NCBI RefSeq assembly: GCF_040394755.1
Contig: NZ_JBEBRQ010000001.1
DNA length: 64,000 nt
Source of the DNA: Castellaniella defragrans_A
GTDB lineage: Bacteria > Pseudomonadota > Gammaproteobacteria > Burkholderiales > Burkholderiaceae_B
Strand: one strand, 5' to 3'
A model generated the notes under the pieces. It did no database searches. It saw only the letters and a list, made by a program, of their open reading frames with translations, and had not been told where the DNA came from. This document shows positions 7,624 to 15,625 of this stretch, piece by piece (within the stretch, counting starts at the first letter, position 1; each line of letters starts with the position of its first letter). Made by a program: the position numbers and the translations under genes.

Positions 7624-8742
7624 ATGGATTCAGAGGATCGCAGGGGTCGCATGATCCTGCAGGTCGCCGTGCTGCGGCGCGAGGTGCTGGCGCCTGCCGG
7701 GACGGCCGGCCGCCGGATGGCGGCGCTGGCTGATCTGTCGCCAGCATACTTCGGGCTGGTGATGGCGACAGGCATCATTTCGCTCGCCGCCCACATGATG
7801 GGCTGGCCGTGGATCGCCAATACGCTGTTCCTCCTGAACATCGTGCAGTACATCGTGCTCTGGGTGCTCTACGTGCTGCGCGCCGTGCGCCATCCGCGGC
7901 ACTTTTTCGGCGACATGATCGACCACCTGCGGGGCCCGGGCTATTTCACCACGGTGGCCGGCACCTGCGTGCTCGCCAGCCAGTTCATGATCATGCGCGA
8001 CGATCTGCGCGTGGGCTTCGTCCTCTGGGTGCTGGGCGTCGTGCTGTGGCTGGGGCTGATGTACACGGTGTTCCTCGCCCTGACGGTCAAGCATTCCAAA
8101 CCGTCTCTGGACAAGGGGATCAACGGCGGCTGGCTCCTGGCGGTGGTCGCTACGCAGTCCGTGGCGGTTTCCAGCGCACTGGTGGCTGCGCGCATCGGGC
8201 AGCCCTACCGGCTCGAACTCAATTTCCTGGCGCTGTCGATGTGGCTGTGGGGCGGCATGCTGTACATCTGGATGATGTCGCTGATTTTCTACCGCTATAC
8301 CTTTTTTCGCCTGCTGCCGGGGGATCTGGCGCCGCCCTATTGGATCAACATGGGGGCGATGGCGATCTCGGCCCTGGCCGGGTCCCTGTTGATCCTCAAC
8401 GCGGACGATGCGCCGTTTCTGGTGTCGTTGATGCCGTTTCTCAAAGGGTTCACCGTTTTCTATTGGGCGACCGGCACCTGGTGGATTCCGATGCTGCTGT
8501 TGCTGGGGATCTGGCGTTATGGTTCGCAGCGTTTTCCCTTTGAATACGATCCCCTGTACTGGGGGGCGGTGTTTCCGCTGGGGATGTATGCGGCCAGCAC
8601 ATTCGAGATGAGCAAGGCCCTGGATTTCGGTTTCCTGGCCGCCCTGCCGCAGTTGTTCCTGCATGTGGCCCTGGTCACGTGGGCGGCGACGTTCGTCGGC
8701 CTGCTGCGGGCCGTGTTCCGGGGGTTGCGGGCAGGACGTTAA
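7624..8742 (+). CDS. TDT/SLAC1/TehA-family membrane transporter
   Basis: A 372-residue polytopic inner-membrane protein of the tellurite-resistance/dicarboxylate transporter (TDT) family, which includes TehA, fungal Mae1 and plant SLAC1 anion channels. About ten hydrophobic segments can be traced from LSPAYFGLVMATGIISLAAH, a typical family opening, to the C-terminus. The ATG at 7624 follows an excellent ribosome site, GGGAGGAG, five bases away. An earlier ATG at 7603 lacks one. It faces away from prfB. Substrate (C4-dicarboxylate, sulfite, chloride or other small anion) cannot be read from the sequence. The closeness to a NitT/TauT-type ABC system would fit sulfite export, but that is speculation. 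Confidence 0.8.
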   Translation: MDSEDRRGRMILQVAVLRREVLAPAGTAGRRMAALADLSPAYFGLVMATGIISLAAHMMGWPWIANTLFLLNIVQYIVLWVLYVLRAVRHPRHFFGDMIDHLRGPGYFTTVAGTCVLASQFMIMRDDLRVGFVLWVLGVVLWLGLMYTVFLALTVKHSKPSLDKGINGGWLLAVVATQSVAVSSALVAARIGQPYRLELNFLALSMWLWGGMLYIWMMSLIFYRYTFFRLLPGDLAPPYWINMGAMAISALAGSLLILNADDAPFLVSLMPFLKGFTVFYWATGTWWIPMLLLLGIWRYGSQRFPFEYDPLYWGAVFPLGMYAASTFEMSKALDFGFLAALPQLFLHVALVTWAATFVGLLRAVFRGLRAGR

Positions 8743-8785
8743 CGCGCTGGCAGGCCGTCCGATGGGCGCCCGCTGATCGCCGGGC

Positions 8786-9316
8786 CTATTCAGCGGTTCC
8801 CTGGCGTTGTTCGTCCGGCAGCCGGCATTCGCCGAGCGTGGACAGGGCCTCGTCGGTGAGCAGGCGCGCCGCCATTGGCAGCAGTTCGTCGTCGGCCCGT
8901 TGGAGGCAACGCTGGAAATCCTCGGTCCAGGCCTGGACGGCGGCGGCGTCGATGGCGGCCGGCTCGCCCGCAGCGAGTTGCGCGAGCGCCGGACGCAGGC
9001 GGGCGTGCCAGATGCCGTCCAGGCGCTGACGCTCGCTGCGCAAGCCCTCGGTCATGCCGCGCAGGCAGACCGCGTCGGAGCCGGCCATGGATTCGATCAG
9101 CGCGGGAAACAGGCACTGTTCCTGGATCTGGCGCGCGCGCCGCGCCGGGCCGTCGAAATACGCGAGCAGTTCCGCAGCTTGCGCGGCGCGGAAGGAAACC
9201 GCCGGCGCGTCATTGCCGGACGCCAGCAGCCCCGGCAGGGCCGCGCAGCGCCGCCGCGTCTCGGCGTGGCGTGCCGCCAGTGTTTCGAGGGGATCGGGTG
9301 AGGGCGTGGTGGGCAT
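8786..9316 (-). CDS. Hemerythrin-like helical protein with degenerate metal ligands
   Basis: About 176 residues, predicted all-helical and soluble. The arrangement of LETLAARHAETRRRCAALPGLL, AAELLAYFDGPARRARQIQE, QCLFPALIESM and a later helix with LRSERQRLDGIWHARL is that of hemerythrin HHE-domain proteins, where the second helix normally reads HHxxEE...LFPxL and the third carries H/E ligands. Here the paired His and most acidic ligands are replaced (RARQIQEQ, SERQRL), so a di-iron site is unlikely. The start is uncertain: ATG 9316 is used, and ATG 9349 would add MNGCLPCAETT. It converges with the TDT gene. Functional role unknown; the family assignment is moderate. Confidence 0.6.
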   Translation of the reverse strand: MPTTPSPDPLETLAARHAETRRRCAALPGLLASGNDAPAVSFRAAQAAELLAYFDGPARRARQIQEQCLFPALIESMAGSDAVCLRGMTEGLRSERQRLDGIWHARLRPALAQLAAGEPAAIDAAAVQAWTEDFQRCLQRADDELLPMAARLLTDEALSTLGECRLPDEQRQGTAE

Positions 9317-9419
9317 AGTGGTCTCGGCGCAGGGCAGGCATCCGTTCATGGTAGCCCAAGCCGCTTGCGGCCGGAATTTTCAGGGATTGGACAAAACGGC
9401 TTCCTGCTCTATTTATGAC

Positions 9420-9500
9420 TTGTGGTTATATGAAAATCGTTATATTTTCGTTGTTCGGTAATAAGAATAAATATTAAATTTCTACTGTCCAGTCATCAAT
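9420..9500. promoter_or_regulatory. AT-rich promoter region of the ABC transporter operon
   Basis: An abrupt AT-rich stretch in an otherwise GC-rich gap. It contains an inverted repeat, GAAAAT (9432-9437) / ATTTTC (9444-9449), and several TTAT/ATAA elements before the ABC operon. LysR-type regulators of sulfur assimilation (CysB/Cbl) bind AT-rich sites of this general kind, but no regulator or consensus can be named with confidence. Confidence 0.35.
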
Positions 9501-9563
9501 AATTCCCTCATCCCTTGCCCCCGGACCTGTGCCCGCGGCATGACGGGTTCAGAGGGGCATGTC

Positions 9564-10340
9564 ATGAACCTATCCTTCAAAAACGTCGAAAAGCGCTTCG
9601 GAACGCTGCGCGTGGTCGAGCAGTTCTCGGGCGATATCGCCCCGGGCGAGCTGGTGGCCCTAGTCGGGCCGTCGGGCTGTGGAAAATCCACGCTGCTGCA
9701 TATTGCCGCCGGCCTGGAAAAGACGACGGGCGGCGAGGTGCTGGCCGATGGGCGGCCCATCGCCGGACCCGATCCCAGCCGCATGCTGATGTTCCAGGAA
9801 AACGCCCTGTATCCCTGGCTCACCCTCTCGCAGAACGTGGCCATGGCTCTGGAGCTGCAAAAGGTCGGCCGCGCCGAGGCCCGCGCCCGCGCGGCGCAGT
9901 GGCTGGAAAAGGTCAGGCTCAAAGGATTCGAGGATTATTTTCCGCATCAGGTGTCGGGCGGCATGCGCCAGCGCTGCGCCCTGGCGCGGGCCTTCATCAC
10001 GGCCCCCGAGGTATTGCTGCTCGATGAGCCGTTCGGCGCTCTGGACGCCTTGACGCGCATGACTTTGCAGGATGCGTTGCGCACCTTGATTCGGGAAACC
10101 CGGCCGACCGTACTGCTGGTGACGCACGATGTGGACGAAGCCCTGTTCCTGGCCGACCGCATCGTGGTGTTCAGCCCGCGCCCGGCGCACGTGCTCAAGG
10201 AATTCAATCTCGCGGCCCGCGAGAAATCACACGATCTATCCGATTTCGCCGGCTTGCGCCGCGAAATCCTGGGCCTGCTCGGCATCGAAGCCGAACAGAC
10301 CGCGAATCCGACATTCACTCCCGAGGAAATCGCAGTATGA
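9564..10340 (+). CDS. ABC transporter ATP-binding protein, NitT/TauT family
   Basis: The 258-residue nucleotide-binding subunit of an importer related to the nitrate, taurine, sulfonate and bicarbonate systems (NrtD/TauB/SsuB). Walker A is GPSGCGKST, the signature is VSGGMRQR, Walker B is LLLDEPFGALD, and the H-loop is VTHDVDEALFLADRI. The DEPFGALD and DVDEALFLADRI forms are typical of this subfamily. The ATG at 9564 follows GAGGGG; an earlier frame start at 9540 lacks a site. Its stop overlaps the start of the binding-protein gene by four bases (ATGA), so the two are translationally coupled. Confidence 0.92.
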   Translation: MNLSFKNVEKRFGTLRVVEQFSGDIAPGELVALVGPSGCGKSTLLHIAAGLEKTTGGEVLADGRPIAGPDPSRMLMFQENALYPWLTLSQNVAMALELQKVGRAEARARAAQWLEKVRLKGFEDYFPHQVSGGMRQRCALARAFITAPEVLLLDEPFGALDALTRMTLQDALRTLIRETRPTVLLVTHDVDEALFLADRIVVFSPRPAHVLKEFNLAAREKSHDLSDFAGLRREILGLLGIEAEQTANPTFTPEEIAV

Positions 10341-11332
10341 AATTGAGCCGTATTTTCGTGCCGGCGCTGGCGGCGCTGGCGCTGGCGTCCCAGGCATTCG
10401 CCGCCGAGCCCTTCAAGGTGGGCTACATCCGCGTCATGGATGATGCGCAGGCGATCGCCGCGTATGAGGCGGGTTTCTACAAGCAGCAGGGCCTGGATGT
10501 GCAACTGGTGGAATTCAAGTCCGGCACCGACCTGATCAAGGCGATCGTCGGCGGCCAGCTCGATACGGGGGTGCTGGGCTTTACCAACGCAGCCGCGTGG
10601 TCCTCGCGCGGCGCCGACCTCAAGGTCGTGAGCGGCGCGCAGCGGGGTTTCCATGCCCTGGTGGTGCGTGAGGATGCCGGGATCGACAAGGTCGCCGATC
10701 TCAAGGGGCATACCCTGGCCTCACAAAAAGAAGGCAGCACCGCCGATACGGTGTTGAGAGGCGTCGTTCTCAAGAACGCCGGCCTGGAGCCCTCCGATCT
10801 GTCGATCCTCGGCGTCAGCCCCCAGGTGGCTGTCCAGTCGCTGGTGGGCAAGCGCGTGGATGCGGCTTTCCTGTTCGAGCCGCAGGCGAGCATCGCGCAG
10901 CTCATCGCGCCAGTCAAGCAGATCTATGAGATCGGCGAGGTGTGGCCTTTCCCCTGCATGGTGACCATCACTTCGGGCGAGACTCTGCGCGCGAAAAAGG
11001 ATCTGGTCTGGAAGTCCCTGGATGCCCAGCGCCAGGCCATCGAATTGCTGCAATCCAGACCGGATGAGGCCGCCGGACTGATTGCCAGTTATTTCATCGC
11101 GGAACCCACACTCAAGACTCTCGAGAACGGTGAAATTCCGCGTGAGCAGGTCATCAGCAAGGCGATCCGGACACAGACCTTCAATGCCGCCCTGAGCCCC
11201 GAGGATCTGGCGCGCATGCAGGAGATCGCCGATATCATGCAGGCCCAGGGGGCGCTCAAGACCCGGGATGATTCGCGGTTCAAGGTGGACGCGATCGTGG
11301 ACCTGGAGTGGCAGCAGGCACGCAAGCTCTGA
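10337..11332 (+). CDS. ABC transporter substrate-binding protein, NitT/TauT (NMT1/SsuA-like)
   Basis: A 331-residue periplasmic binding protein. A clear Sec signal peptide (MKLSRIFVPALAALALASQAFA) is cut before AEPFKVGYI. The mature protein begins with the family pattern in which the ligand lobe follows 'AAYEAGFYKQQGLDVQLVEF' and 'AIVGGQLDTGVLGFTNAAAW'. Homologues bind aliphatic sulfonates, taurine, nitrate or thiamine precursors; the sequence does not settle which. It forms an operon with the ATPase upstream and the permease downstream, so the three would make one importer. Confidence 0.9.
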   Translation: MKLSRIFVPALAALALASQAFAAEPFKVGYIRVMDDAQAIAAYEAGFYKQQGLDVQLVEFKSGTDLIKAIVGGQLDTGVLGFTNAAAWSSRGADLKVVSGAQRGFHALVVREDAGIDKVADLKGHTLASQKEGSTADTVLRGVVLKNAGLEPSDLSILGVSPQVAVQSLVGKRVDAAFLFEPQASIAQLIAPVKQIYEIGEVWPFPCMVTITSGETLRAKKDLVWKSLDAQRQAIELLQSRPDEAAGLIASYFIAEPTLKTLENGEIPREQVISKAIRTQTFNAALSPEDLARMQEIADIMQAQGALKTRDDSRFKVDAIVDLEWQQARKL

Positions 11333-11408
11333 ACGATGCGATAATCAAGCGTTTTATGCGATTCAGATTCTCTGGCCGGGTTTGCGCCCGGCCATTCCAT
11401 TTATTGCC

Positions 11409-12182
11409 ATGAGCAGAAAGCAACGTATCTCACCCTTTGCACGGAAGCTGGCCATGCTGATCGCCGTGGCCGCCATCCTGCTGTTCTGGCAGGCGGCCGC
11501 CTGGACGCTGCCGGACTTCCTCATGCCTGGCGTGCCGGCCGTGGCGGCGAGGCTGTGGCAGGACGTGCAGTCCGTCGAGTTTCGCGAGGCGCTTTTCGAC
11601 AGCCTCGGGCGCCTGGGCACGGGCTACGGCTTTGCCTTGCTCTTTGGGATCGGCTTCGGCCTGGTCGGCGGACTGTTCCTGTTCTTTCGTGAAATCCTCA
11701 AGTCGGCCATCATCATCCTGCAGTCGATCCCCTCGATCGCCTGGGTGCCGCTGTTCCTGATCCTGATGGGTTTCAGCAATATGCCGATCATCGTGGTCAT
11801 CGCCCTGGCGGCGTTCTTTCCGGCCGCCTTGTCGGTCATGAATGCCACCGAGAGTGTGCTGCAGACCCATGTCGCGGCCGCCCGCGTGATGGGGGCGGGG
11901 CATTGGGACATGCTGCGCCGGGTCTATCTGCCGGCGGTGATGCCCGCACTGATCACCGGCGCCCAGCTGGCCTTCGGCAATGCCTGGCGCGCGCTGATCT
12001 CGGCCGAGATGCTGATCGGCTTTGGTCATGGATTGGGCCGCTCGCTCGCCTATTTCGGGGAAACCGGGGATATGCTGGGCGTGATGGCCAATATCCTCAC
12101 CATCGCGGTGCTGGCGACCTTGATCGATCAGGTTTTCCTGGAAAACATCAAGCGCAGGGTACTGCGTTATCAATATGTCTGA
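11409..12182 (+). CDS. ABC transporter permease, NitT/TauT family
   Basis: The 257-residue membrane subunit of the importer. It has about six transmembrane segments and the cytoplasmic EAA loop AARVMGAGHWDMLRRVYLP that couples to the ATPase. The start is set at ATG 11409 (MSRKQRISPFARKLAML), giving a short basic tail before the first helix, as in SsuC/TauC; the frame is open far upstream, but that part is not membrane-like and overlaps the preceding gene. A 76-base gap separates it from the binding protein. Confidence 0.9.
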   Translation: MSRKQRISPFARKLAMLIAVAAILLFWQAAAWTLPDFLMPGVPAVAARLWQDVQSVEFREALFDSLGRLGTGYGFALLFGIGFGLVGGLFLFFREILKSAIIILQSIPSIAWVPLFLILMGFSNMPIIVVIALAAFFPAALSVMNATESVLQTHVAAARVMGAGHWDMLRRVYLPAVMPALITGAQLAFGNAWRALISAEMLIGFGHGLGRSLAYFGETGDMLGVMANILTIAVLATLIDQVFLENIKRRVLRYQYV

Positions 12183-12206
12183 AATGCACGGGAGGCGCGG
12201 GCAATC

Positions 12207-12992
12207 ATGAATCGCGGGCGGATGGTTTTCAATCGTTTTCAAGGGACTCTGACGCTGTGCGCGGGTCTGGCGCTGGCGTCCCCGGCCGCTGTATGGGCCA
12301 CAGAGGTGGTCGGCATGGCCCAGGTGCCGGCGGACGCGGCGCCCGGCGCCAAGGCGCGCACGCCGGCGCGCATCGAGGTGCTGGCGGCGCGTGAGGCGGT
12401 CAGGCCGGACGGCAGGCTGGTGGCGGTCGATGATCCGACGCGTCTGTCGGCCATGATCGCCGATGGCGAGCTCGAAGCCTGGGTGGGCGTGATCCCCGAG
12501 GGCGCCGACCTGGAGGCGGGCGTGCGACTGACCTCGCTGAAATACCCGGTCAGCCCCATGGCGATCATGCGCACCGACACCGACATCCATGATTGGCAGG
12601 CCCTGTCGGGCCGCACGGTGTGTCTGGCGGCCGATGGTCGCTATGTCGGCGAGCTGGCGGCGCGCTACGGCGCCATCGAGCAGGTCTATCCCTCGACGGC
12701 CGATGCGCTGCTGGGCATGCGCACGGGCCAGTGCGACGCCATGGTGCATGATCAGGCGTTTCTGCAGGAACTGCTGGCCCTTCCCGAGTGGAAGAAATTT
12801 TCGGCGCAGCTCAAACCCTACCGTCAGGTCGATCTCGTGCAGGTGACCAAGGTCGATCCGCCGCGTCCGCGCGCCTTGTATGCTTTGCTGGTGGCGACTT
12901 CGCCCAGGCGCCTGACCGCGCTCACGATCGGTCAGGTCAGGGAAACCGCCTTCGAGGTCTATCTGGATCAGACCGTCCCGGACTGCCATTGA
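12207..12992 (+). CDS. Periplasmic solute-binding protein, bacterial family 3-like
   Basis: A 261-residue secreted protein with a signal peptide ending near AAVWATEVV. The body shows the amino-acid-type SBP pattern: 'TSLKYPVSPMAIMRTD', 'DWQALSGRTVCLAADGRYV', then 'ADALLGMRTGQCDAMVHDQ', the place where this fold contacts the ligand. It follows the permease by 24 bases and is probably the last gene of the operon, a second binding protein beside the NMT1-type one. Typical amino-acid-binding proteins carry a more acidic first lobe; here the first 70 residues look shortened, so ligand class is uncertain. Confidence 0.7.
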   Translation: MNRGRMVFNRFQGTLTLCAGLALASPAAVWATEVVGMAQVPADAAPGAKARTPARIEVLAAREAVRPDGRLVAVDDPTRLSAMIADGELEAWVGVIPEGADLEAGVRLTSLKYPVSPMAIMRTDTDIHDWQALSGRTVCLAADGRYVGELAARYGAIEQVYPSTADALLGMRTGQCDAMVHDQAFLQELLALPEWKKFSAQLKPYRQVDLVQVTKVDPPRPRALYALLVATSPRRLTALTIGQVRETAFEVYLDQTVPDCH

Positions 12993-13048
12993 TCCTGGGG
13001 AGCCCGGCTGTGGCGCTCATGCGCGTGGCCGGGTAGGGTGCGCGCTGG

Positions 13049-13321
13049 TCAGTGACGCTGGCGCTGGCGCGGGCCCGAAGGCGGGGTGCCGCCGCCCGTG
13101 CGGTTCAGGTGGCGGAAGGTGATGCGGCCCTTGCTCAGGTCGTAGGGCGACATTTCGAGCGTGACCTGATCGCCTGCCAGTATCCGGATGTGGTGCTTGC
13201 GCATTTTGCCGCCCGTGTAGGCGATCACCGGATGCCCATTGTCCAGCGTCACGCGGAATCGCGAATCGGGCAGGACTTCGGTGACGGAACCGTGCATCTC
13301 GAGCAGTTCTTCTTTGGCCAT
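13049..13321 (-). CDS. infA: Translation initiation factor IF-1
   Basis: A 90-residue S1/OB-fold protein that occupies the ribosomal A site during initiation. Recognisable stretches are MAKEELLEMHGSVTEVLPDS, FRVTLDNGH, GGKMRKHHIRILAGD and SPYDLSKGRI. It is longer than E. coli IF-1 (72 residues) by a Gly/Pro/Arg/Gln-rich tail (GGGTPPSGPRQRQRH). Burkholderiales usually carry two infA genes, one in the ribosomal-protein cluster and one elsewhere; this free-standing, extended copy is probably the second. A promoter-like pair lies about 180 bases upstream, implying a long 5' leader. Confidence 0.92.
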   Translation of the reverse strand: MAKEELLEMHGSVTEVLPDSRFRVTLDNGHPVIAYTGGKMRKHHIRILAGDQVTLEMSPYDLSKGRITFRHLNRTGGGTPPSGPRQRQRH

Positions 13322-13507
13322 GGGGTTCTCTCTGGAGGGAGTTGGCGGGCAATCGGCAACCATGCGCCATATCGCCGGCCATCGGGCCTGCGATCTGCCG
13401 CGGGGGAAGCGATCGGGTCTGGATGACGCATCGGCAAGAGTCTGAAGCTGCTGCGGGCCGATGTGTTGCGGTCTGACGCAATGGGCCAAGCCTTTGGCCC
13501 GCGCTGA

Positions 13508-13535
13508 AAAATACAGCAAAACCGCTGATGTTCAA
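13508..13535 (-). promoter_or_regulatory. Putative promoter of infA
   Basis: On the reverse strand, TTGAAC (13535-13530) and TATTTT (13513-13508) are separated by 16 bases. Start of transcription near 13500 would give an infA leader of about 180 bases. Confidence 0.4.
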
Positions 13536-13564
13536 GCTATAAAGCTTAAAGGAAGGGGCATATT

Positions 13565-13630
13565 ATGTCAAGCAAAAAGTCTGCCAAGCCAGATCCGGAC
13601 GGTTTAGAATGCTGCCTGACCCCGGGCTAG
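13565..13630 (+). CDS. Possible 21-residue leader peptide upstream of the EamA pair
   Basis: ATG at 13565 follows a near-ideal ribosome site, GGAAGGGG, six bases away. The frame encodes 21 residues beginning MSSKKSAKPDPDG and ending ECCLTPG, and stops two bases before the EamA start at 13633. Such spacing would couple translation of the transporter to that of the peptide. The transporter itself has only a weak ribosome site of its own. A regulatory leader is plausible (the Cys-Cys pair could make it cysteine-responsive), but a chance ORF cannot be excluded. Confidence 0.4.
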   Translation: MSSKKSAKPDPDGLECCLTPG

Positions 13631-13632
13631 AG

Positions 13633-14538
13633 ATGCATCAGAAAATCACGCCGTCGACCGCCATCCTGCTCCTCATTCCCCCCCTTTTGTGGGCCGGCAA
13701 TGCGGTGCTGGGCCGTGCCATTGTGTCGATCATCCCGCCGTTCACCCTGAATTTCCTGCGCTGGGCCGTGGCCCTGGTCCTGTTGCTGCCGCTGGGCTAC
13801 CGGGTGTTCCGGCACGGCTCCGGGCTATGGACGCAGTGGCGGCGCTATGCGCTGCTGGGTCTGCTTGGCGTGGGTCTCTACAACAGCCTGCAATACCTGG
13901 CATTGCATACGTCCACGCCGGTAAATGTGACGCTGGTGGTCGCCAGCATGCCGGTCTGGATGCTGCTCATCGGGCGGGTGTTTCATGGCGTGCCGATTCG
14001 CGGCGCGCAGATCATGGGTTCGGTGCTGTCGCTCGCCGGCGTCGCCGTGGTGCTTTCGCAGGGCAGCTGGCGGGATTTGCTGATGCTGCATTTCGTCGCC
14101 GGGGATCTGCTGATGGTGGCGGCCACCATCATCTGGTCCTTTTACAGCTGGCAGCTCACCCGCATCGGCCCCCGCGATCCGCTGCGCGCCCATTGGGCGG
14201 GTTTCCTGACAGCGCAGATCGTCTATGGCGTGGTCTGGTCGGGCGTTTTTTCGGGCATTGAATGGACGCTCATCGATGGGTACATCGAATGGGGTTGGAC
14301 GGTGGTGCTGGCCATTCTGTTTGTCGCGGTGGGGCCGGCGATTCTGGCGTTCTGGTGCTGGGGCGCGGGCGTGCAGCGCGTCGGCCCGACGACCGCGGGG
14401 TTCTTCAACAATCTGACGCCGCTGTTTACCGCGCTGCTGTCGCTGGCGGTGCTCGGCGAGGCGCCGGGCCTGTATCACGCTCTGGCCTTCGCCCTGATCC
14501 TCGGCGGGATCGTCATGTCGTCGCGCCGGCCGGCATGA
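13633..14538 (+). CDS. EamA/DMT-superfamily transporter (first copy)
   Basis: A 301-residue inner-membrane protein with about ten transmembrane helices in two EamA repeats; the family includes RhaT, YdcZ and amino-acid or metabolite exporters. The first repeat starts with LLIPPLLWAGNAVLGRAIV and the second ends LALILGGIVM-like (FALILGGIVMSSRRPA). The ATG at 13633 gives a normal short N-terminus (MHQKITPSTAILLL); an ATG at 13609 is also in frame. Its stop overlaps the start of a second EamA gene, so the two are co-translated and may work as a pair. Substrate unknown. Confidence 0.85.
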   Translation: MHQKITPSTAILLLIPPLLWAGNAVLGRAIVSIIPPFTLNFLRWAVALVLLLPLGYRVFRHGSGLWTQWRRYALLGLLGVGLYNSLQYLALHTSTPVNVTLVVASMPVWMLLIGRVFHGVPIRGAQIMGSVLSLAGVAVVLSQGSWRDLLMLHFVAGDLLMVAATIIWSFYSWQLTRIGPRDPLRAHWAGFLTAQIVYGVVWSGVFSGIEWTLIDGYIEWGWTVVLAILFVAVGPAILAFWCWGAGVQRVGPTTAGFFNNLTPLFTALLSLAVLGEAPGLYHALAFALILGGIVMSSRRPA

Positions 14539-15437
14539 TGCGCTCTCCCAGGCTCCTGGCCTATGCCTGTCTGGCCGGCAGCATGTTCATCGTCGGTTCG
14601 TACGTCGCGCTCAGCAAGCCGCTGGCCGCCGTCTTTCCGGTCTTTCTGCTGGGATGGCTGCGCTTTGGCATCGGCGGGGTCGCGATGCTGCGCTGGCTGC
14701 GCAAGCCCGCCGCCGAGCCCCGGCTGGATCGGCGCACCCGCCTGCTGATTTTCCTCGAAGCGTTCCTCGGCAGTTTCCTGTTCACCATTTGCATGGTGCT
14801 GGGCGTCAGCCGCAGCGGCGCGGTGGCCGCGGGCGTCATCCTGTCGGCCATTCCGGCGGCGGTTGCATTGCTCAGCCGCGCGGTGCTGCGCGAGGACGTC
14901 CGCCCGGCCACCTGGGTCTCGGTGGTTTGCGGGGTAGCGGGCATCGCCTTGCTGGCCTGGGCGCGCTCCGGCGCCGGGGACGGGGCTGTCAATCCCGATC
15001 GCTGGCTGGGTTACGCCTTGTTGTTCGGCGCCGTGCTTTGCGAGGCCTCGTACGTGGTGATCGGCAAACGGCTCACCGTCACGCTTTCCCCCAAGCGGAT
15101 CAGCGCCATGGTCAACCTCTGGGGGTTCGTGCTGATGCTGCCGCCGGGCCTGGCGATCGCCTGGTCCTTCGACTTCGGCGCGGTCGGTGCGCCGATCTGG
15201 GGACTGCTGGTGTTCTACGGTCTGGCGGCCAGCGTCTGGACGGTGTGGCTGTGGATGACGGGCCTGCGTCAGGTGCCGGCCGCGCGCGCCGGCATTTTCA
15301 CGGTGATGCTGCCCATCGGCGCGGCGACGACCGGCATCGTGCTGCTGAATGAGCCTTTCAGCGGCTTGCAGGCGCTGGCCTTCGGGATTGCGCTGCTCGG
15401 GCTGCTGCTGGCGGCCTGGCCGGGGTGGGGCGGTTGA
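14535..15437 (+). CDS. EamA/DMT-superfamily transporter (second copy)
   Basis: A 300-residue protein with about ten membrane helices, beginning MMRSPRLLAYACLAGSMFIV. The first EamA half includes LSKPLAAVFPVFLLGWLRFG, and the second half ends in the family pattern FSGLQALAFGIALLGLLLAA. It overlaps the preceding EamA gene by four bases (ATGATG). The two proteins are not close copies of each other, so this is not a recent tandem duplication. Substrate unknown. Confidence 0.85.
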   Translation: MMRSPRLLAYACLAGSMFIVGSYVALSKPLAAVFPVFLLGWLRFGIGGVAMLRWLRKPAAEPRLDRRTRLLIFLEAFLGSFLFTICMVLGVSRSGAVAAGVILSAIPAAVALLSRAVLREDVRPATWVSVVCGVAGIALLAWARSGAGDGAVNPDRWLGYALLFGAVLCEASYVVIGKRLTVTLSPKRISAMVNLWGFVLMLPPGLAIAWSFDFGAVGAPIWGLLVFYGLAASVWTVWLWMTGLRQVPAARAGIFTVMLPIGAATTGIVLLNEPFSGLQALAFGIALLGLLLAAWPGWGG

Positions 15438-15448
15438 ACCGGGGCGGC

Positions 15449-15625
15449 TCAATCCTCGGCGAACCGGATAGTCTTGATGATTTCAAGAAAAGTGCCATAG
15501 CTGAAGCCGGCACTCGGACTTTCGCCTGCACCCAGTACTGTCACTGATCGTCCTGCTTCACCGGTGTGTCGCGCGAGACAGGCATCCCGAGGACTCGATG
15601 GCGTGTTCGAGGCGTCGGTGTGGAA
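15449..15625 (-). pseudogene. Remnant of a GC-rich reading frame behind the SH3-like gene
   Basis: Directly after the TAG stop of the neighbouring reverse-strand gene, the same frame stays open for about 58 more codons to a TGA at 15451-15449. The codons are GC-rich, like the core genome and unlike the AT-rich gene before it. The end reads GFSYGTFLEIIKTIRFAED, which looks like a genuine protein C-terminus. It has no start of its own, so it is probably the tail of a host gene whose front was lost when the AT-rich gene arrived, or a C-terminal extension cut off by a new stop codon. Confidence 0.4.

Larger units (their letters stand above)
13322..13632. other. Divergent control region between infA and the EamA genes
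   Basis: This 311-base gap holds a reverse promoter candidate for infA with a leader of about 180 bases, and a forward -10-like TATAAA (13538-13543) without a clear -35. It also holds a short ORF described separately. The infA leader portion (13322-13500) shows no gene and no recognised riboswitch. Confidence 0.5.

Noticed and set aside
11430..12989. Long reverse frame opposite the ABC permease and binding protein
   Set aside because: Antisense composition (rich in Gln, His, Arg) and no recognisable domain; the forward genes carry signal peptides, membrane helices and family motifs.
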